64,000 nucleotides of DNA. It comes from Agriotes lineatus. Taxonomy: Eukaryota; Arthropoda; Insecta; Coleoptera; Elateridae. Numbering within the stretch: the stretch's first letter is position 1; every line of letters begins with the position of its first letter. The notes under the pieces are model-generated. The model worked only from the letters and a program-made list of their open reading frames with translations. It made no database searches and was not told the origin of the DNA. Shown piece by piece: positions 1-10,696 of the stretch. The stretch is taken from contig OW679197.1 in the NCBI GenBank assembly GCA_940337035.1, positions 63,013,903-63,077,902 of the forward strand, given 5' to 3'. The translations under genes were made by a program, and so were the position numbers.

Positions 1-1640
1 AACTGGACTAAAATATTTATTTTATTGATAGTTTTGTTTCTTGCCATGCCTTATGTAAGAAGAGTGTACATATTTATTAATTATTAATTTATAATGTGAT
101 CTTACTTTTGTACATACATAATAGGAAGCCCAATGTATTTATTAGAAGTCGTTATTTTATTTTTAATATTTATCGACATTAAATTCACTCTTTGTTTTAT
201 GACAGCTATTAGTAGGCATCTATTAGATTAGTTGAGCTATTTATTAGCAAACATTTACTTGTTCCCTATTACAAAAGACGTATTTATGTAGTTCCTAACA
301 AATTCAAACTGGAAAGATACTGAACTCGAAATAGTGAGTATGTATCGGAACATACTCATACTATACTGTGTATCTTTGAAAAGTACAAATGACTGACTGA
401 ATATATGTTCTGGAATAACAAACTCTGCTGTCTGGTAGAAATAACTCGATTTTATTTTTTGCTATGTTTACTTACATAATCACCCTTTTAAATATTGTTT
501 TCAAGCGTTACAGTATTAATTGTAAGTTTTATTTATTTAAATTATTTTATATTGCCTCATACATTAATATTATTTTAGCTGAAAACTTTACAGTGTCAAA
601 TTTTTAATATGCTAGTTATTTTACAGTATTAATTTTCTTTAATTACTGACTAATTTTTCAGCTAGAATTTTAATTTAAGACTAAATGGCAGCTTAAACCC
701 TTATAAGACTAAATATATACTGACAATATTGTAGACTGTTTTGATACTTAATCAGATGTGGTTGTGTCGAGGTGAAAACAGATGTGGTATTTTTTATATT
801 TAATTTGTATATATTGATAGGTTGTAAATATTTTTATATTACAAGTTGTTAAAATTTTTTAAAATGTCAAAGTGCCTAGTGTTATTCATTGCCTTACAGC
901 TTGCCTTACAATTTACTAACTCATTAATTTTGAAATTCACATAGAGGTTGTATATGAGCCAACAGTGTCTTTTTTACAATAAACTTGCAGTTAATGATTA
1001 TTTTTTTTTTATTGTGTACTGATCAACAGCATTGATCCAAATTGTTCTATATTATTAAAAATTAATATGGTAACTATACTTCATCCTTCTTGAAATTTGT
1101 TGTCAAAAAGTATTCATTTACATTTGGAATAAACTGGTGTTTTTTGGTCTCCAAAGTTTCTACTGTTTTTTCGTATATTATATACTGTGCCACCCATAAA
1201 AATTGTATTTCTTACATTACGCCATAAAAAAAATATAAAAGTTTTTGTTTTATAGTATCATATTAAGCATAGTTAATAGCACTATCCTCAAATATCAACT
1301 GAAGAATTAACAAAATCATATTAATAAAATTAAAAAATAATAAAATGATAAAAAAAACTATTTCACAAAAATAAGAGAAAGAACAAAAAAAAAAGAAAGA
1401 AATTAACAGTTCTTTGGGTTTCCACGGAACGTTTAAAAATGTTTGGCAACGATTTGGCATAGTTTGTATGCAATGTGCTATCAAGATTTGAGCAAAATTC
1501 AAAATTTTCAAATGATAATAAATATTAATGGAGTGAGTTTTATTTAAACCAAATTATGAAGAGAAAATACTTTTTATAGTGATACAATCCTGAAAGGTTA
1601 CCTAAACCGTTATGACTTTCCTTTTGGAAAATATTTTTAA
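1..1640. other. AT-rich non-coding stretch
   Basis: Very AT-rich DNA with frequent stops in all frames. The only open frames are short and of low complexity. Polyadenylation-like AATAAA signals occur near 980 and 1130, but they are expected by chance at this composition. No gene, repeat family or structured element could be recognised. Confidence 0.6.
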
Positions 1641-1915
1641 CCCTAGAACGCATACATCTAAGAAAGTTAACATTAACGCATATGTGGTGTCGTATACGAC
1701 ACCACACCTTTGTTTGTTTAATGAGGCACTTTAAATTTACTATACGCCTTTTTTAATATCGGGAAGTCAATTTTGACTGCATAGATGCATATTAAAGCGC
1801 AAAACAGAAGTTAAAATGGTTAAAATATTCATTTATGAGTATGAATAAATTAATTGTTAAATCTAAGGAGCTGATCAGGTATACTAATATCTACAATAAA
1901 CAGTTTTGACAAATA

Positions 1916-2157
1916 ACTACAGTGTGATTTTTTAAAACTCAATTGCAGCAGGCCCTGGATAGACTGAATCAGTTGGCAGTACTGAGGTGTATTGTTGGCG
2001 ACACTGTCTGTGTCAAAACTGACGCATAACCTAATCTGTTAACCTCGAATTTGACATGGACTTGCAGTGTCATCAACAATACATTTCAGTATTGCCAACT
2101 GATTCAGGCTATCCAGGGCCTGCTGCAATTGAGTTTTAAAAAAAATCACTCAGTAGT
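1916..2157. repeat. MITE with arms of about 90 bp, nested in the piggyBac-like element
   Basis: Two inverted arms run from 1916 to about 2006 and from about 2065 to 2157. Both contain the core GCAGCAGGCCCTGGATAG, or its complement, and a GTTGGCARTACTGA segment. The short centre contains a GTCAAAACTGACGC segment. Related inner segments recur at 2184-2286 and 24323-24448, so this is a multi-copy family. It has no coding capacity, and I did not settle the target duplication. Confidence 0.7.
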
Positions 2158-2183
2158 CTCTGTTCAGCACATAAATTACACTG

Positions 2184-2286
2184 CAGGTTATCAGGTTAGG
2201 TTTTGCCTCTGTTTTATCACAGACTGACACAAAATCTAACCTGCTAACCTCGAATTTGACATAGACTTACAGTGCCACCAACATAT
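2184..2286. repeat. partial MITE copy (family of 1916-2157)
   Basis: The segment shares the GCTAACCTCGAATTTGACAT block and the following CAGTG-CACCAACA part with the centre and right arm of the neighbouring MITE. It also carries its own small inverted repeat built on AGGTTAGGTTTTG. The copy is incomplete and diverged. Confidence 0.5.
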
Positions 2287-2347
2287 TATTCATACGTTTG
2301 AATTTCCACAGCCCGCAGAGGATATTTGTTTGGATCTCTCAATATTT

Positions 2348-2440
2348 GCATCATAACCTCAAAAAGTTATTTAATGTCAATTGAAATTAGTTCTAATTAT
2401 AGGGGTCACCATCTCTGTTCCTTTTAGTAATTATAGTTAA
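2348..2440 (+). repeat. dispersed repeat, second copy at 23728-23815
   Basis: About 90 bp beginning ATAACCTCAAAAAGTTATTT and running through a TTAATGTCAATTGAAATTAG block recurs near 23728 in the same orientation with scattered substitutions. It lies inside the piggyBac-like element, so the 23.7 kb copy may be another fragment of that family. Confidence 0.55.
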
Positions 2441-2865
2441 AATATTATCGAGTGACTTTTGTAATATGTTATTTTGGTTGCCTGCTCCACTCTATCTGTT
2501 CGGCAGCTCAAGTATAATAGCTAACTGGCAATCCTATAAAGACAGTAGTGATAGCTATTTTAACAAATTCCACTTCGCATTACATTACTATAAAAATTAT
2601 GTACGTAAACTGACAGATGGCAAGTTGTTACCGACCAACACATACCGGGAAAACTTGGCGTCATATGCGACACCAAGTAACTAAAAAAGAAATTATAAAG
2701 CTTGTAACCATTTTTGGAAATTAAAAATGAAAGGGATATATCAACAATAATCTGCTGGAGAGGTACTGAAAATATGAATATGATAACATAACAGCAAATC
2801 ACTAAAAACTAGATAGTTAAATAGGTGGTGGGTCATATGACGCCACCTATGCGTTCTAGGGCTAA

Positions 2866-3261
2866 AAATTGCACCAATATATGCAAATGGTCCAGTTCAT
2901 TTATGGAGCAGTAGTTTAAAAACTATTAATCAACAGTTATTTGTGTATCAAGTGTGAAAATGAAGGTTATTCTACAATGAGATGAAATAGTCCATTGGTG
3001 GAATAACCAAATTTCCACATGTAGCAGACACAATATTTTTTCTAAAGAGTCAATTTTGTACAACAATAAATGCTTAGATCTCCATTTTTTACTGTTTATA
3101 AAAACTGGAAATATTCATTTCCTATTTTAAAAAGGTGTTGAAAAGTAAATCATTTCCTAACTAAAATTGATGTAAATTGATACGGAAAAGTCGAACTTTT
3201 CCTAACAAGTTAGAAAAAATATTTCTTGGCCTTCTAATGTGCAAATAAAACATTCATATAT
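2866..3261. other. non-coding stretch before the satellite
   Basis: AT-rich and stop-dense, with no recognisable element. The minus-strand open frame at 3202-3399 runs into the satellite below and has low-complexity content, so it is not called as a gene. Confidence 0.5.
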
Positions 3262-3391
3262 AGTATAGTATACTTCCACCGTAACTACGATTTTATAGTT
3301 TTTTAGCTCTTTCGCATCCTGGTGCAGTAAAATGACTAGAAAATTTTTAGGTTTTAGAGACCGTAAAGAATAGGTACTTCCACCGTAATTA

Positions 3392-3575
3392 TAGTCCATT
3401 TACTTGACATCTGCACTGTCAAACTGACATTATGTTGGCACCACTGCTATTTTTCACATTTTAACAATTAAATTACTGTACAGTCTAATAAAAAACAGAT
3501 TATTTTTGAGGTATAGTCAAGACATTTTTTTTTAATTTGACACCTGACAGTGCAGATGTTCAAGTAAATGGACTA
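3392..3575. mobile_element. MITE copy 1 of the satellite
   Basis: The ends are TAGTCCATTTACTTGACATC and the inverse, with TA duplicated on each side compared with the empty site at about 3285. The TIR is about 35-40 bp. Length is 184 bp and there is no coding potential. Confidence 0.75.
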
Positions 3576-3681
3576 TACGATTTTATAGTTTTTTAGCTCT
3601 TTCGCATCCTGGTGCAGTAAAATGACTAGAACATTTTTAGGTTTTAGAGACCGTGAAGAATAGGTACTTCCACCGTAACTA

Positions 3682-3863
3682 TAGTCCATTTACTTGACAT
3701 CTGCACTGTCAATCTTACATTATGTTGGCACCACTGCTATTTTTCACATTTTAACAATTAAATTACTGTACAGTCTAATAAAAAACAGATTATTTTGAGG
3801 TATAGTCAAGGACATTGTTTTTTAATTTGACACTGACAGTGCAGATGTCAAGTAAATGGACTG
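3682..3863. mobile_element. MITE copy 2 of the satellite
   Basis: Same TIRs and interior as the copy at 3392. It has small indels, and the last base of the right end is G instead of A (GGACTG). Confidence 0.75.
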
Positions 3864-3967
3864 TACGATTTTATAGTTTTTAGCTCTTCGCATCCTGGTG
3901 CAGTAAAATGACTAGAAAATTTTAGGTTTTAGAGACCGTGAAGAATAGGTACATTCCACCGTAACTA

Positions 3968-4151
3968 TAGTCCATTTACTTGACATCTGCACTGTCAAAC
4001 TGACATTATGTTGGCACCACTGCTATTTTTCACATTTTAACAATTAAATTACTGTACAGTCTAATAAAAAAACACATTATTTTTGAGGTATAGTCAAGAC
4101 ATTTTTTTTTTAATTTGACACTGACAGTGCAGATGTCAAGTAAATGGACTA
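3968..4151. mobile_element. MITE copy 3 of the satellite
   Basis: Same TIRs as the other two copies, 184 bp, ending GGACTA followed by TA. The flank after it is shortened and diverges after about 4230. Confidence 0.75.
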
Positions 4152-4496
4152 TACGATTTTATAGTTTTTTAGCTCCTTTTGCATCCTGGTGCAGTAAAAT
4201 GACTAGAAAATTTTCAGGTTTTAGAAACAGTAAAGAAAAAAGTTGCTGGTAGTAATAAAGGGTAGAAATACATTACGTAATTCCTTGTTTAGTTGAGTTT
4301 GGAGAAATAAAGAAACTTGATATTTACGACTTTGATTTTTGGCGTTTCAACTACAAAATTTATTTAAGTAAGCTTGCTTGATGCCAGCGGTGGTGTTGAT
4401 GATCGAAAGCAAAATTTTGAATTTATAGAAAATGTTTAAAAAATATGTCGGCCAGAAAATTAAATACAATAGGGGAAAGGTAGGCAAAGTGACATA

Positions 4497-5325
4497 GACT
4501 ACATTTTACACAGTCCGCTAACACCGGTGTTACAACATCGGTTTGCTGTTAACACTGGTGTAAATTGTCGTGTAAATAGGGTACAACGCCAGTTTTTACT
4601 AGAACCGGTTAACTACATCGCCAAGAGGCATGACATTAGTAAGAGGGTGTAAAATGTACGTGTAAATGGATACTTTCGACTTACACCAGTTCTTTGAAAC
4701 AGGACTACCAACATAATTGTAACGACAGTTGGTTATTCTGAGTCGCAGTTGTCAACCACACCAACGTAACTCCGTTGAATTGAAATTACCTTGAGAAGTA
4801 GATGTGATGTGTTAATCTGTAGGTTATGGCGGTTATGTTTATAATTTTATAATAACAGATGGCGCCTGACAGAGTGACAGATGGAAAATGTGAAGCAGTT
4901 GGTCACACTCATATATATAATACACATATATTGCTGGTAGGGCCTGGAAACGTCCGAAAACATTACGGCGCCGACATAGTCTCACTTAGAGTATAACGCG
5001 TCTCGTGCGCATGCTGTGAGAATTCAAACTCGCCTTTAAAGCGAATTTTAAACTTGACCACTTCCCCATTGGGCGGACGACGCCGCCGCGCTTCCGCACA
5101 GCTCACCATTATACATTGAAGAGTTGGTTGTCTGTCTCACTTCCTTCGTGAGTTTCCCATTCATAGCCGCTAGCAATATAGTAAGTATTAGATATATGGT
5201 CACACTGACGAGGTTTTAGCTACACCGACGTACACTTTAACGCCTGTACAACACCGACGTTTTACACGAGTTTTAATAACAACGTTTAAATGACACCAGC
5301 GTTAAATTACCGTGTAAATGTAGTC
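4497..5325. mobile_element. Possible TIR element nested near the pogo-like left end
   Basis: The ends are GACTACATTTTACAC and GTGTAAATGTAGTC in inverted orientation. The first 120 bp contain repeated motifs of the type ACACCGGTGTTA and ACACTGGTGTAAA, and the last 120 bp contain ACACCGACG and ACACCAGCG variants. This resembles subterminal repeat arrays of DNA transposons. No open reading frame is present and no target duplication was established. Confidence 0.4.
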
Positions 5326-5482
5326 ACTGTTAACATTTTAAAGATTCTCAGAACTTTGACTGTACTCTAAAAACTCTTATCTTACGGCATCTGACTTATA
5401 TGTTATTGACCTTCAACACTCAAAGGTACTGTCAGTGCAGCTAATCACAATTGATGATTTTTTTTTTCTACAGGAAGGCATT

Positions 5483-5543
5483 ATTTCACTTTGCCCGCTA
5501 GGGCGGGCAAAGTGAAATTTTGGACGGGCAAAGTGAAATAGTG
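5483..5543. repeat. Inverted and direct GGGCAAAGTGAAAT motifs
   Basis: The palindrome ATTTCACTTTGCCCGC/GCGGGCAAAGTGAAAT (5483-5498 and 5503-5518) is followed by CGGGCAAAGTGAAATAGTG (5525-5543). The exact inverse of the last motif occurs at 9164-9182. These probably mark terminal or subterminal transposase-binding sites of the surrounding pogo/Jerky-like element. Confidence 0.6.
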
Positions 5544-5615
5544 TAATAGTTATAAAATAAACGCACATTTATTAATTCTCAAGAACAATTCAAATTTATA
5601 AAGTAAAACAAAATA

Positions 5616-6056
5616 TTACAGGCCACGATTTAGGCTATTTTTGATAAAGAGACAGCTCAGGGACCCAAAGAACCCCTCCACATTACTTTTGGCCTCCTGG
5701 ACAGTCATATACAAATCAGCATATGAATATGACATTATGCCATCTTTCAGGGGCCATCGAAAATATTTCTGTGTGCTTTCCATGCATTTCACTTTTACTT
5801 CATCGCTGGATTTCTTGACGACCAAACCAGAAAAACAATTTCCTTCGTACTTAACAGCAATCCAGCTTCCTTCATCTATCATATGTGGTGTAATGATTTG
5901 GCTATTGTTTCTACCTTCTTCGTCTTCACCTGAAGAGAATGTTTCCGCCAACTCAGAGTCGCTGTCGTCCAGCTTGAGGCTCGTGTCGGTACGATCACTG
6001 TCAGAGTCTGAAGGAAAGACCTGTTTTTGGACTTTCACGACCTTCTTTCTTGGCAT
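5616..6056 (-). pseudogene. C-terminal tail of a Jerky/pogo-like transposase
   Basis: An open frame of 146 codons starts at an ATG at 6056. Order of features: a basic start (MPRKKVVKVQKQ), a serine/aspartate-rich acidic stretch (about residues 15-50), then a small domain with GSWIAVKYEGNCFSGLVVKK and FRWPLKDGIMSY. Acidic linkers followed by this small domain are typical of the C-terminus of Jerky/CENP-B-like DDE proteins in insect genomes. The frame continues upstream (minus strand) through a lysine-rich stretch but is interrupted by stops near 6110 and 6125, so the ATG at 6056 is not the original start. The overlapping plus-strand frame at 5641-6213 is its shadow. I infer a broken transposase tail, not a host gene. 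Confidence 0.55.
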
Positions 6057-7100
6057 CTTTTCACTCTTTGCTTCTTGTTCTGCCTTCTTCTTTTTCAGTT
6101 ATTCAAGGTGTACTTGTAGCTATAGTTGTCGTACCTCTGCAACGTTTACATCTAAGACGTTTTGTTGCTCTCATTCGAGTCATCCACATGAGGAATGGGT
6201 AAGAATATCATAAAGTGAACAATGGGTTGCGTTGGGGGTTGAGTTGAGGGTGTCTCAACTTGATCTTCATTACTACTCAGCCATATATTCGTGTGTGTCA
6301 GCTATCTGCATAGGGAATCCTTTGGGAAAACTCTTTCAAAGTGGTATATCCAGATTTTTTAAAGCCAGAGATTGCATTCTGTAAGGTGCTGCTTTTGAGT
6401 ATGAATTTCCAAAAAGGGACCCAACGTCTTGAATTGTGACAACTTTCCCCAGGGTTTTCTCTCAGCCATACCCTTATAGTTTGTTCGTAGTATGTTGACA
6501 GAGGGTCATGAAGGCTACATCGAGTGGCTGTAATCTGTGTGTGCAGTGTGGAGGCAACACCAAAATATCCACATGATTTTCTGTGCCAACATTATTACTT
6601 CTAGATTATTGACATGCGTAGCATAGGTCCCGGTTGGTGTAGCTTGAACAAGCATCCACGTTTGAGCAGCAGAGTAAGCAAACGCTCTCTCTGGTCAGAA
6701 CTTGGATGGCAGTTTCCGGCTGCTTCTCCGGCACCTTGTGGTACGACTGCCACGTAAAAAGTTGGTCCCGGTTGTCATAATAACATCATGGACAGTCGTT
6801 AGTGGGGTTGGAAGTCCACATAAAATGTACAGTGACGCCTATAATTGGCATAACGGCTGTTGGCGGAGTGCGGAATAAAATAAAATAAAAAAAAATAAAT
6901 AAAATAACCATAAGGATTAACAAACATGCTCTTCAGCTATAGGCTTAGAATATTTAAGGAAATGTTTGAACCATTCTACAAAAACATTTGAGTGCATCCA
7001 TCCGGATGGGTGTGCGAAGATATTTGTGTTAAGGGAAACATCCTTTTCAAACAGTGGATTAGTTTGGACCCTTGGAAAATATCAGTGCTGGTGGAATATA
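6057..7100 (-). pseudogene. Core of the Jerky/pogo-like DDE transposase, degenerate
   Basis: In minus-strand frames interrupted by stops and shifts I read, in protein order: HPSGWMHSNVFVEWFKHFLK (about 7010-6950), a short match to the strand after the second catalytic Asp with HVNNLEVIMLA (about 6610), LPPHCTHRLQPLDV (about 6530), then a TIQDVGSLFGNSYSKAA-like block (about 6420). These are the landmarks of pogo/Jerky transposases (DDE_1 family), in the right order. An A-rich stretch and unrelated sequence near 6660-6910 interrupt it, and some landmarks are missing. It cannot encode a working enzyme. Confidence 0.6.
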
Positions 7101-9163
7101 GTTTCCAGGAGCACTGAAAAAAATCTCAAGCCGTGACAAGAGTTCCTCTCTCAGCTGACGATAATACTCCAACCTCCTTCTTCCCCTTTCTTTATATTTT
7201 TTTAGATCCTATCCAAAGTGTAGCTGTGAGTTGCAGGAAGCCTTAAAGACAGTTCACCCAGTCTTTTCCTGCTTTTCTATCTACTTTATTTAGTGAATGT
7301 GCGAGTTAATTTCGTTCAGTGAATTGAAAGGTGAGATCCCTGAGATCTGGATCTTGTCAGGCCAAAAAGTCATTTTTCCATTTCTAGGAGATACTCAACG
7401 AGGATATTTTCTCAGTTAGTGGCTTATGCAAGATCACTATCGGCCAAAACCGAAATCGGCTTTCCCCTGTCAATGTTAATTGGACAGAACTTAACTTTAA
7501 ACAATGCACAAAGAAGCCGAATTGTTTACATCATCTATTGACTTCAAAACACATATAAAAACATAAAAAACAAAAAAAACGCATAAAAATACAAATGAAA
7601 TAAAAGGAAATAGAATTAAATTCTGAAACAATCTACGTGCGATATAGATTGAGGCTAATCGTAAGCGTATTGCAACATACATAAACAGCGTAAAACATCA
7701 AAAGAATTACCTTTAAAATAATTATCTTTTTAAAAGAACGCAAATGTCAAAATTACCTAAAGCCGGTACTTATTTGAGTCGCTATAAAACACATTTCTGC
7801 GCTTTTGCAAAAGCAGCGCAACCTTATTCCTTTCTGTAAACATTTTACCTGGAACTGACTACTGAATACCCTTTGAAACGGCACGCCTTAATTACATCAC
7901 CCGCTCCTGGCGGACATCATGCTGGGAACCCACTGATCGCGTACAGGCCCCATACGGGCAGTTGAATTGGGGCCTCTCAAAATTGACGCTTCAAATAAGC
8001 CCTTAAATAATGCACAAAGAGTGTACTTACATGTACACCCAGAAAATGCGTTTGCGGAAATTGCAAATACTGGAGATATAATCCATGGGCGAATTCACGT
8101 ACCATACTTTCATATCTAATAAACCCATGCAGCTCTCAGAAGAAGCTACGTGCGACTGCTGCCTTCTTTGTTAAATTTGTATGAATTGAAAATCCTCGCA
8201 TACCGCGTAAAGCGTGAGTTTCTTGCTACACTCGCGAAAATAAAAATTCACAATACACGTCCAGCGCAGCCGGCTTTGCGAGCATTTGCTTACATAAAAC
8301 ACAATATTAAACACAGGACATACAACTTAGCTTCTACATTTAAGCATGAAAATAACCATTATCGGTAAGGTATCCAGCTGGTCCGTTACACATAGAATAA
8401 TTCTCGGCCTTTGTAAATCATAAGAAATATATTTTTGACATTCCATAAAAAAATACGTTCAAAATTCATCTTAGAAGTTAAGTAAACTATTAAGAAATTA
8501 AGTACCTTTTTCTGAAGAAAATTTAAGATATTTTCTAAAATTATATTTTTATCTCTTTGATCAATGACTTCTGCTATGAAGCTTTCAAATAGGAGTAAAA
8601 TTTTTAACAATCCATGTATGTAGTTAACCCGAAGAATTTTGTTGAAAACCCGAAGCCCGACGAATGATTGCCAAACCCGAAGTCTTCGGGCTAAAATGAC
8701 AGTGTTGGCAACCCTATTTTGGTCACTGTTTGCGGAGTTGAAACAGAGACAGGTCGACCTGGACGTTGGAAATCTTCGGTGCTCTCTCGGCCTTCAGAAA
8801 ACTGTATACCATTGGAAACCACGTGCACGAGATAGAGAATTCTCACCATAGGCCTCTTCCAACAACTTTATAGCACTCAGTCGGAGTTTGTTTTAATTTA
8901 ACGAGAAATTTCACATTGATCCGGTGCTCGTGTTTTTCGTCACACATTGTTATCGGCACGAGAAAAAACACGTTCGTTTCTAATCTCTATAGAAAAAATA
9001 CTACTACAGAGACAAGAACGTGTTTTCGTACCGTAATAGTAGACACTTCCAGCTATCCAACGCTGCATTCGTCCCCCCCCCCCCTTCCCCTCTAGGATAC
9101 CGTCTGCGCGCGCAGTCTCGTTATTTAATAGCCAGACCTCGTATTTCAAATTGCCCGCCACAG
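7101..9163. other. Interior of the pogo-like element, no readable gene
   Basis: Mixed-composition DNA with only short open frames. A phrase containing AATGCACAAAGA occurs twice (7500 and 8010), and there are CG-rich patches at 7870-7970 and 8640-8720. A run of about 11 C residues lies near 9073. I see no conserved protein motif. It may hold further nested fragments that I could not classify. Confidence 0.4.
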
Positions 9164-9455
9164 CACTATTTCACTTTGCCCGACAGGATGTAACAGGGAG
9201 AACAAGTCAATATCCATTTGCAACACAGTGGAAATAGCATGTTCATCTGTGGTTATACTTTCAAGACTTTGTTTTGTTGAATTAGAAAGAGTAGGCCAAG
9301 AAAATAGTTAGTAAATCCACGGCAGGGCTTCCAAAATACAGAGAAATACTTAAAATTTTTACAGCGAAAACACAAATAACACCAGCATTCCACACTAGTA
9401 TAACAGAGCACGGCCATACTTCACCCAGAGGTGCCAACTGTGTAAAGCTAACGAT

Positions 9456-10368
9456 CAGTGTTGCCAGATTGTGAAAATGGATTTACCAGAATATAAGTAT
9501 AATATTACCAGAATTTATAAAAAATTACCAGATATTTAAAAATGTGTATCTACAGACGCCCAAAGCATACAAAAACTTTATATTATGTGTAAATAGTGTT
9601 ATTTCAAATAATAATTTGTTGGCATATAAAATCATCATCAACATTTACGTCTACGGCATCATCTTTTTCAATATTTTTGTACAGTGTTTTTGAATTTTGG
9701 ATAAGTGATATAATTTTTTTTATTTGGTAAAAATTTTACGCAATTTTCTGGCTCTTTAACACATTGTGAAATTAGTAAAAGATTATTAACGGTCTCTGTT
9801 ATTATTTTTCTTGCGTGTTTTAATTTTTATGAAGTTAACTTTTGAAAAAATGCGTTCACATGTTGCATTAGAGTGAGGGATACATAAGACATTTAACAAC
9901 AGTCGGATATATTCTTGCATAAAGCTACATTATTTCCATCCTGAAATGCCTTTGAAGTATTCCAAAAAGTGTCTATTTCACTATCAGCATATTGCTGTAA
10001 TTGTGTTACAAGTAATTTACCTTTCACAATAATTTTTACATCGATCGGCTCTTCGGCGGTTCTAGGTTCTAGCTTGTAGCCTACTTAATTCACTCCGTCC
10101 TACATCCTACTCATACCGGTGATTCTCCTGCTTGTTGCATCTACTAAAAAGTGCATCGCGCGGAGATATAAACAAAACATAAATTCTTTTCTTTTTACAG
10201 CCAAAGATGTCGCTAAATATTTTGGTCAATAAATCAAAATAACACATCTTTTGAATTTCCTGAAAAATTACCGTAAATTACTTGATTACCAGAAGCTCAT
10301 TACCAGTTATCATAGTGCATCCTAAATTACCGTAGATTCTGGTAATTACCAGACATCTGGCAACACTG
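9456..10368 (-). mobile_element. hAT non-autonomous transposon, 913 bp, perfect 8-bp TSD
   Basis: The ends are CAGTGTTGCCAGAT and ATCTGGCAACACTG, exact inverses. They are flanked by an identical 8-bp direct repeat CTAACGAT at 9448-9455 and 10369-10376. An 8-bp duplication and CAG-starting TIRs are the hAT hallmark. Several internal copies of TTACCAGA lie close to both ends. A degraded transposase tail is present on the minus strand. The perfect duplication suggests a fairly recent insertion. Confidence 0.9.
9690..10040 (-). pseudogene. hAT transposase C-terminal remnant
   Basis: Minus-strand reading gives, across a frameshift, segments resembling the hAT C-terminal dimerisation domain: a stretch with a YPSHSNATCERIFSKVN-like pattern (about 9880-9830) followed by a basic helix with KIKTRKKNNN. 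The Ser-x-Ala...Glu-Arg-x-Phe-Ser core is what the family keeps. The upstream catalytic part is gone, so the element depends on another source of transposase. Confidence 0.6.
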
Positions 10369-10476
10369 CTAACGATGCATGGTGGTTGACTGAAAGCCCG
10401 CCATAGAACAAAAATTTTAAATTTATATTTTACTTTGCCCATCTGCTCCGCTTTGCCTGCCCCTCCCCTACTCGGT

Positions 10477-10696
10477 GCCTTAACCATTTTACAGCGCTCG
10501 GTTTTATTATAGCACTCCGCTTTATGTCATGCTTCAAACATTAAAGCCTCGCGCTGTAAAATACAACCTACATCACATGTAATATAAATAACTATTTTTG
10601 ACATTATAGCATAGTTCAAAGCTGTAGGTATATTTAATTTCATGCAGTGGTTATTTTCAAAATTCGAATTTTATTATTAAAACTATTCGTATTGGC
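10477..10696. other. Unassigned spacer
   Basis: Short AT-rich spacer between the pogo-like right end and the next hAT-like end. Nothing recognised. Confidence 0.5.

Larger units (their letters stand above)
1641..2861. mobile_element. piggyBac-like non-autonomous transposon
   Basis: The left end reads CCCTAGAACGCATA immediately after TTAA (1637-1640). The right end is its exact inverse, TATGCGTTCTAGGG, followed by CTAA (2862-2865), one change from TTAA. A TIR starting with CCCTAG and a TTAA target are the known signature of piggyBac-type elements. Further inside both ends are related palindromic motifs, such as GGTGTCGTATACGACACC near 1687, a GTCATATGAC motif near 2831 and a variant near 2658, which could be transposase-binding subterminal repeats. 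No transposase frame survives in the 1.2 kb. A 72-codon open frame at 2466-2684 has no recognisable motif. A MITE is inserted at 1916-2157. Confidence 0.65.
3262..4240 (+). repeat. Tandem satellite of about 288 bp: MITE plus flank, three copies
   Basis: A unit made of a 182-184 bp MITE followed by about 100 bp of flank (containing GCATCCTGGTGCAGTAAAAT) is repeated head to tail. The unit starts lie at about 3391, 3681 and 3967, giving periods of 290 and 286 bp. The first flank copy, 3270-3390, lacks the MITE: there CCGTAACTACGATTTT is uninterrupted, which is the expected empty site. The copies differ by small indels and single changes. Amplification therefore probably followed insertion of the MITE into one flank copy. 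Confidence 0.8.
4472..10468 (-). mobile_element. Decayed pogo/Jerky-like DNA transposon with nested insertions
   Basis: The left edge reads TAGGGGAAAGGTAGGCAAAG at 4470. The right edge, read inverted from 10470, is TAGGGGAGGGGCAGGCAAAG, so the two form a TIR of about 20 bp with few differences, next to TA dinucleotides. Between them lie minus-strand remains of a pogo/Jerky-type DDE transposase (5616-7100). GGGCAAAGTGAAAT motifs recur near 5503, 5525 and (inverted) 9164, as expected of subterminal repeats. At least two other elements are nested inside (4497-5325 and 9456-10368). The outer boundary assignment is inferred from the TIR match and the enclosed coding remains. An alternative is an element limited to 5525-9182, which has perfect 19-bp inverted ends. 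Confidence 0.45.

Noticed and set aside
1..1140. 3' untranslated region of a host gene entering from the left
   Set aside because: Polyadenylation-like signals exist but no coding end is visible, and AT-rich DNA produces such signals by chance.
5641..6213. 190-codon plus-strand frame rich in Ser/Phe/Cys
   Set aside because: It is opposite the Jerky-like C-terminal tail, whose acidic serine-rich coding produces the long antisense frame.
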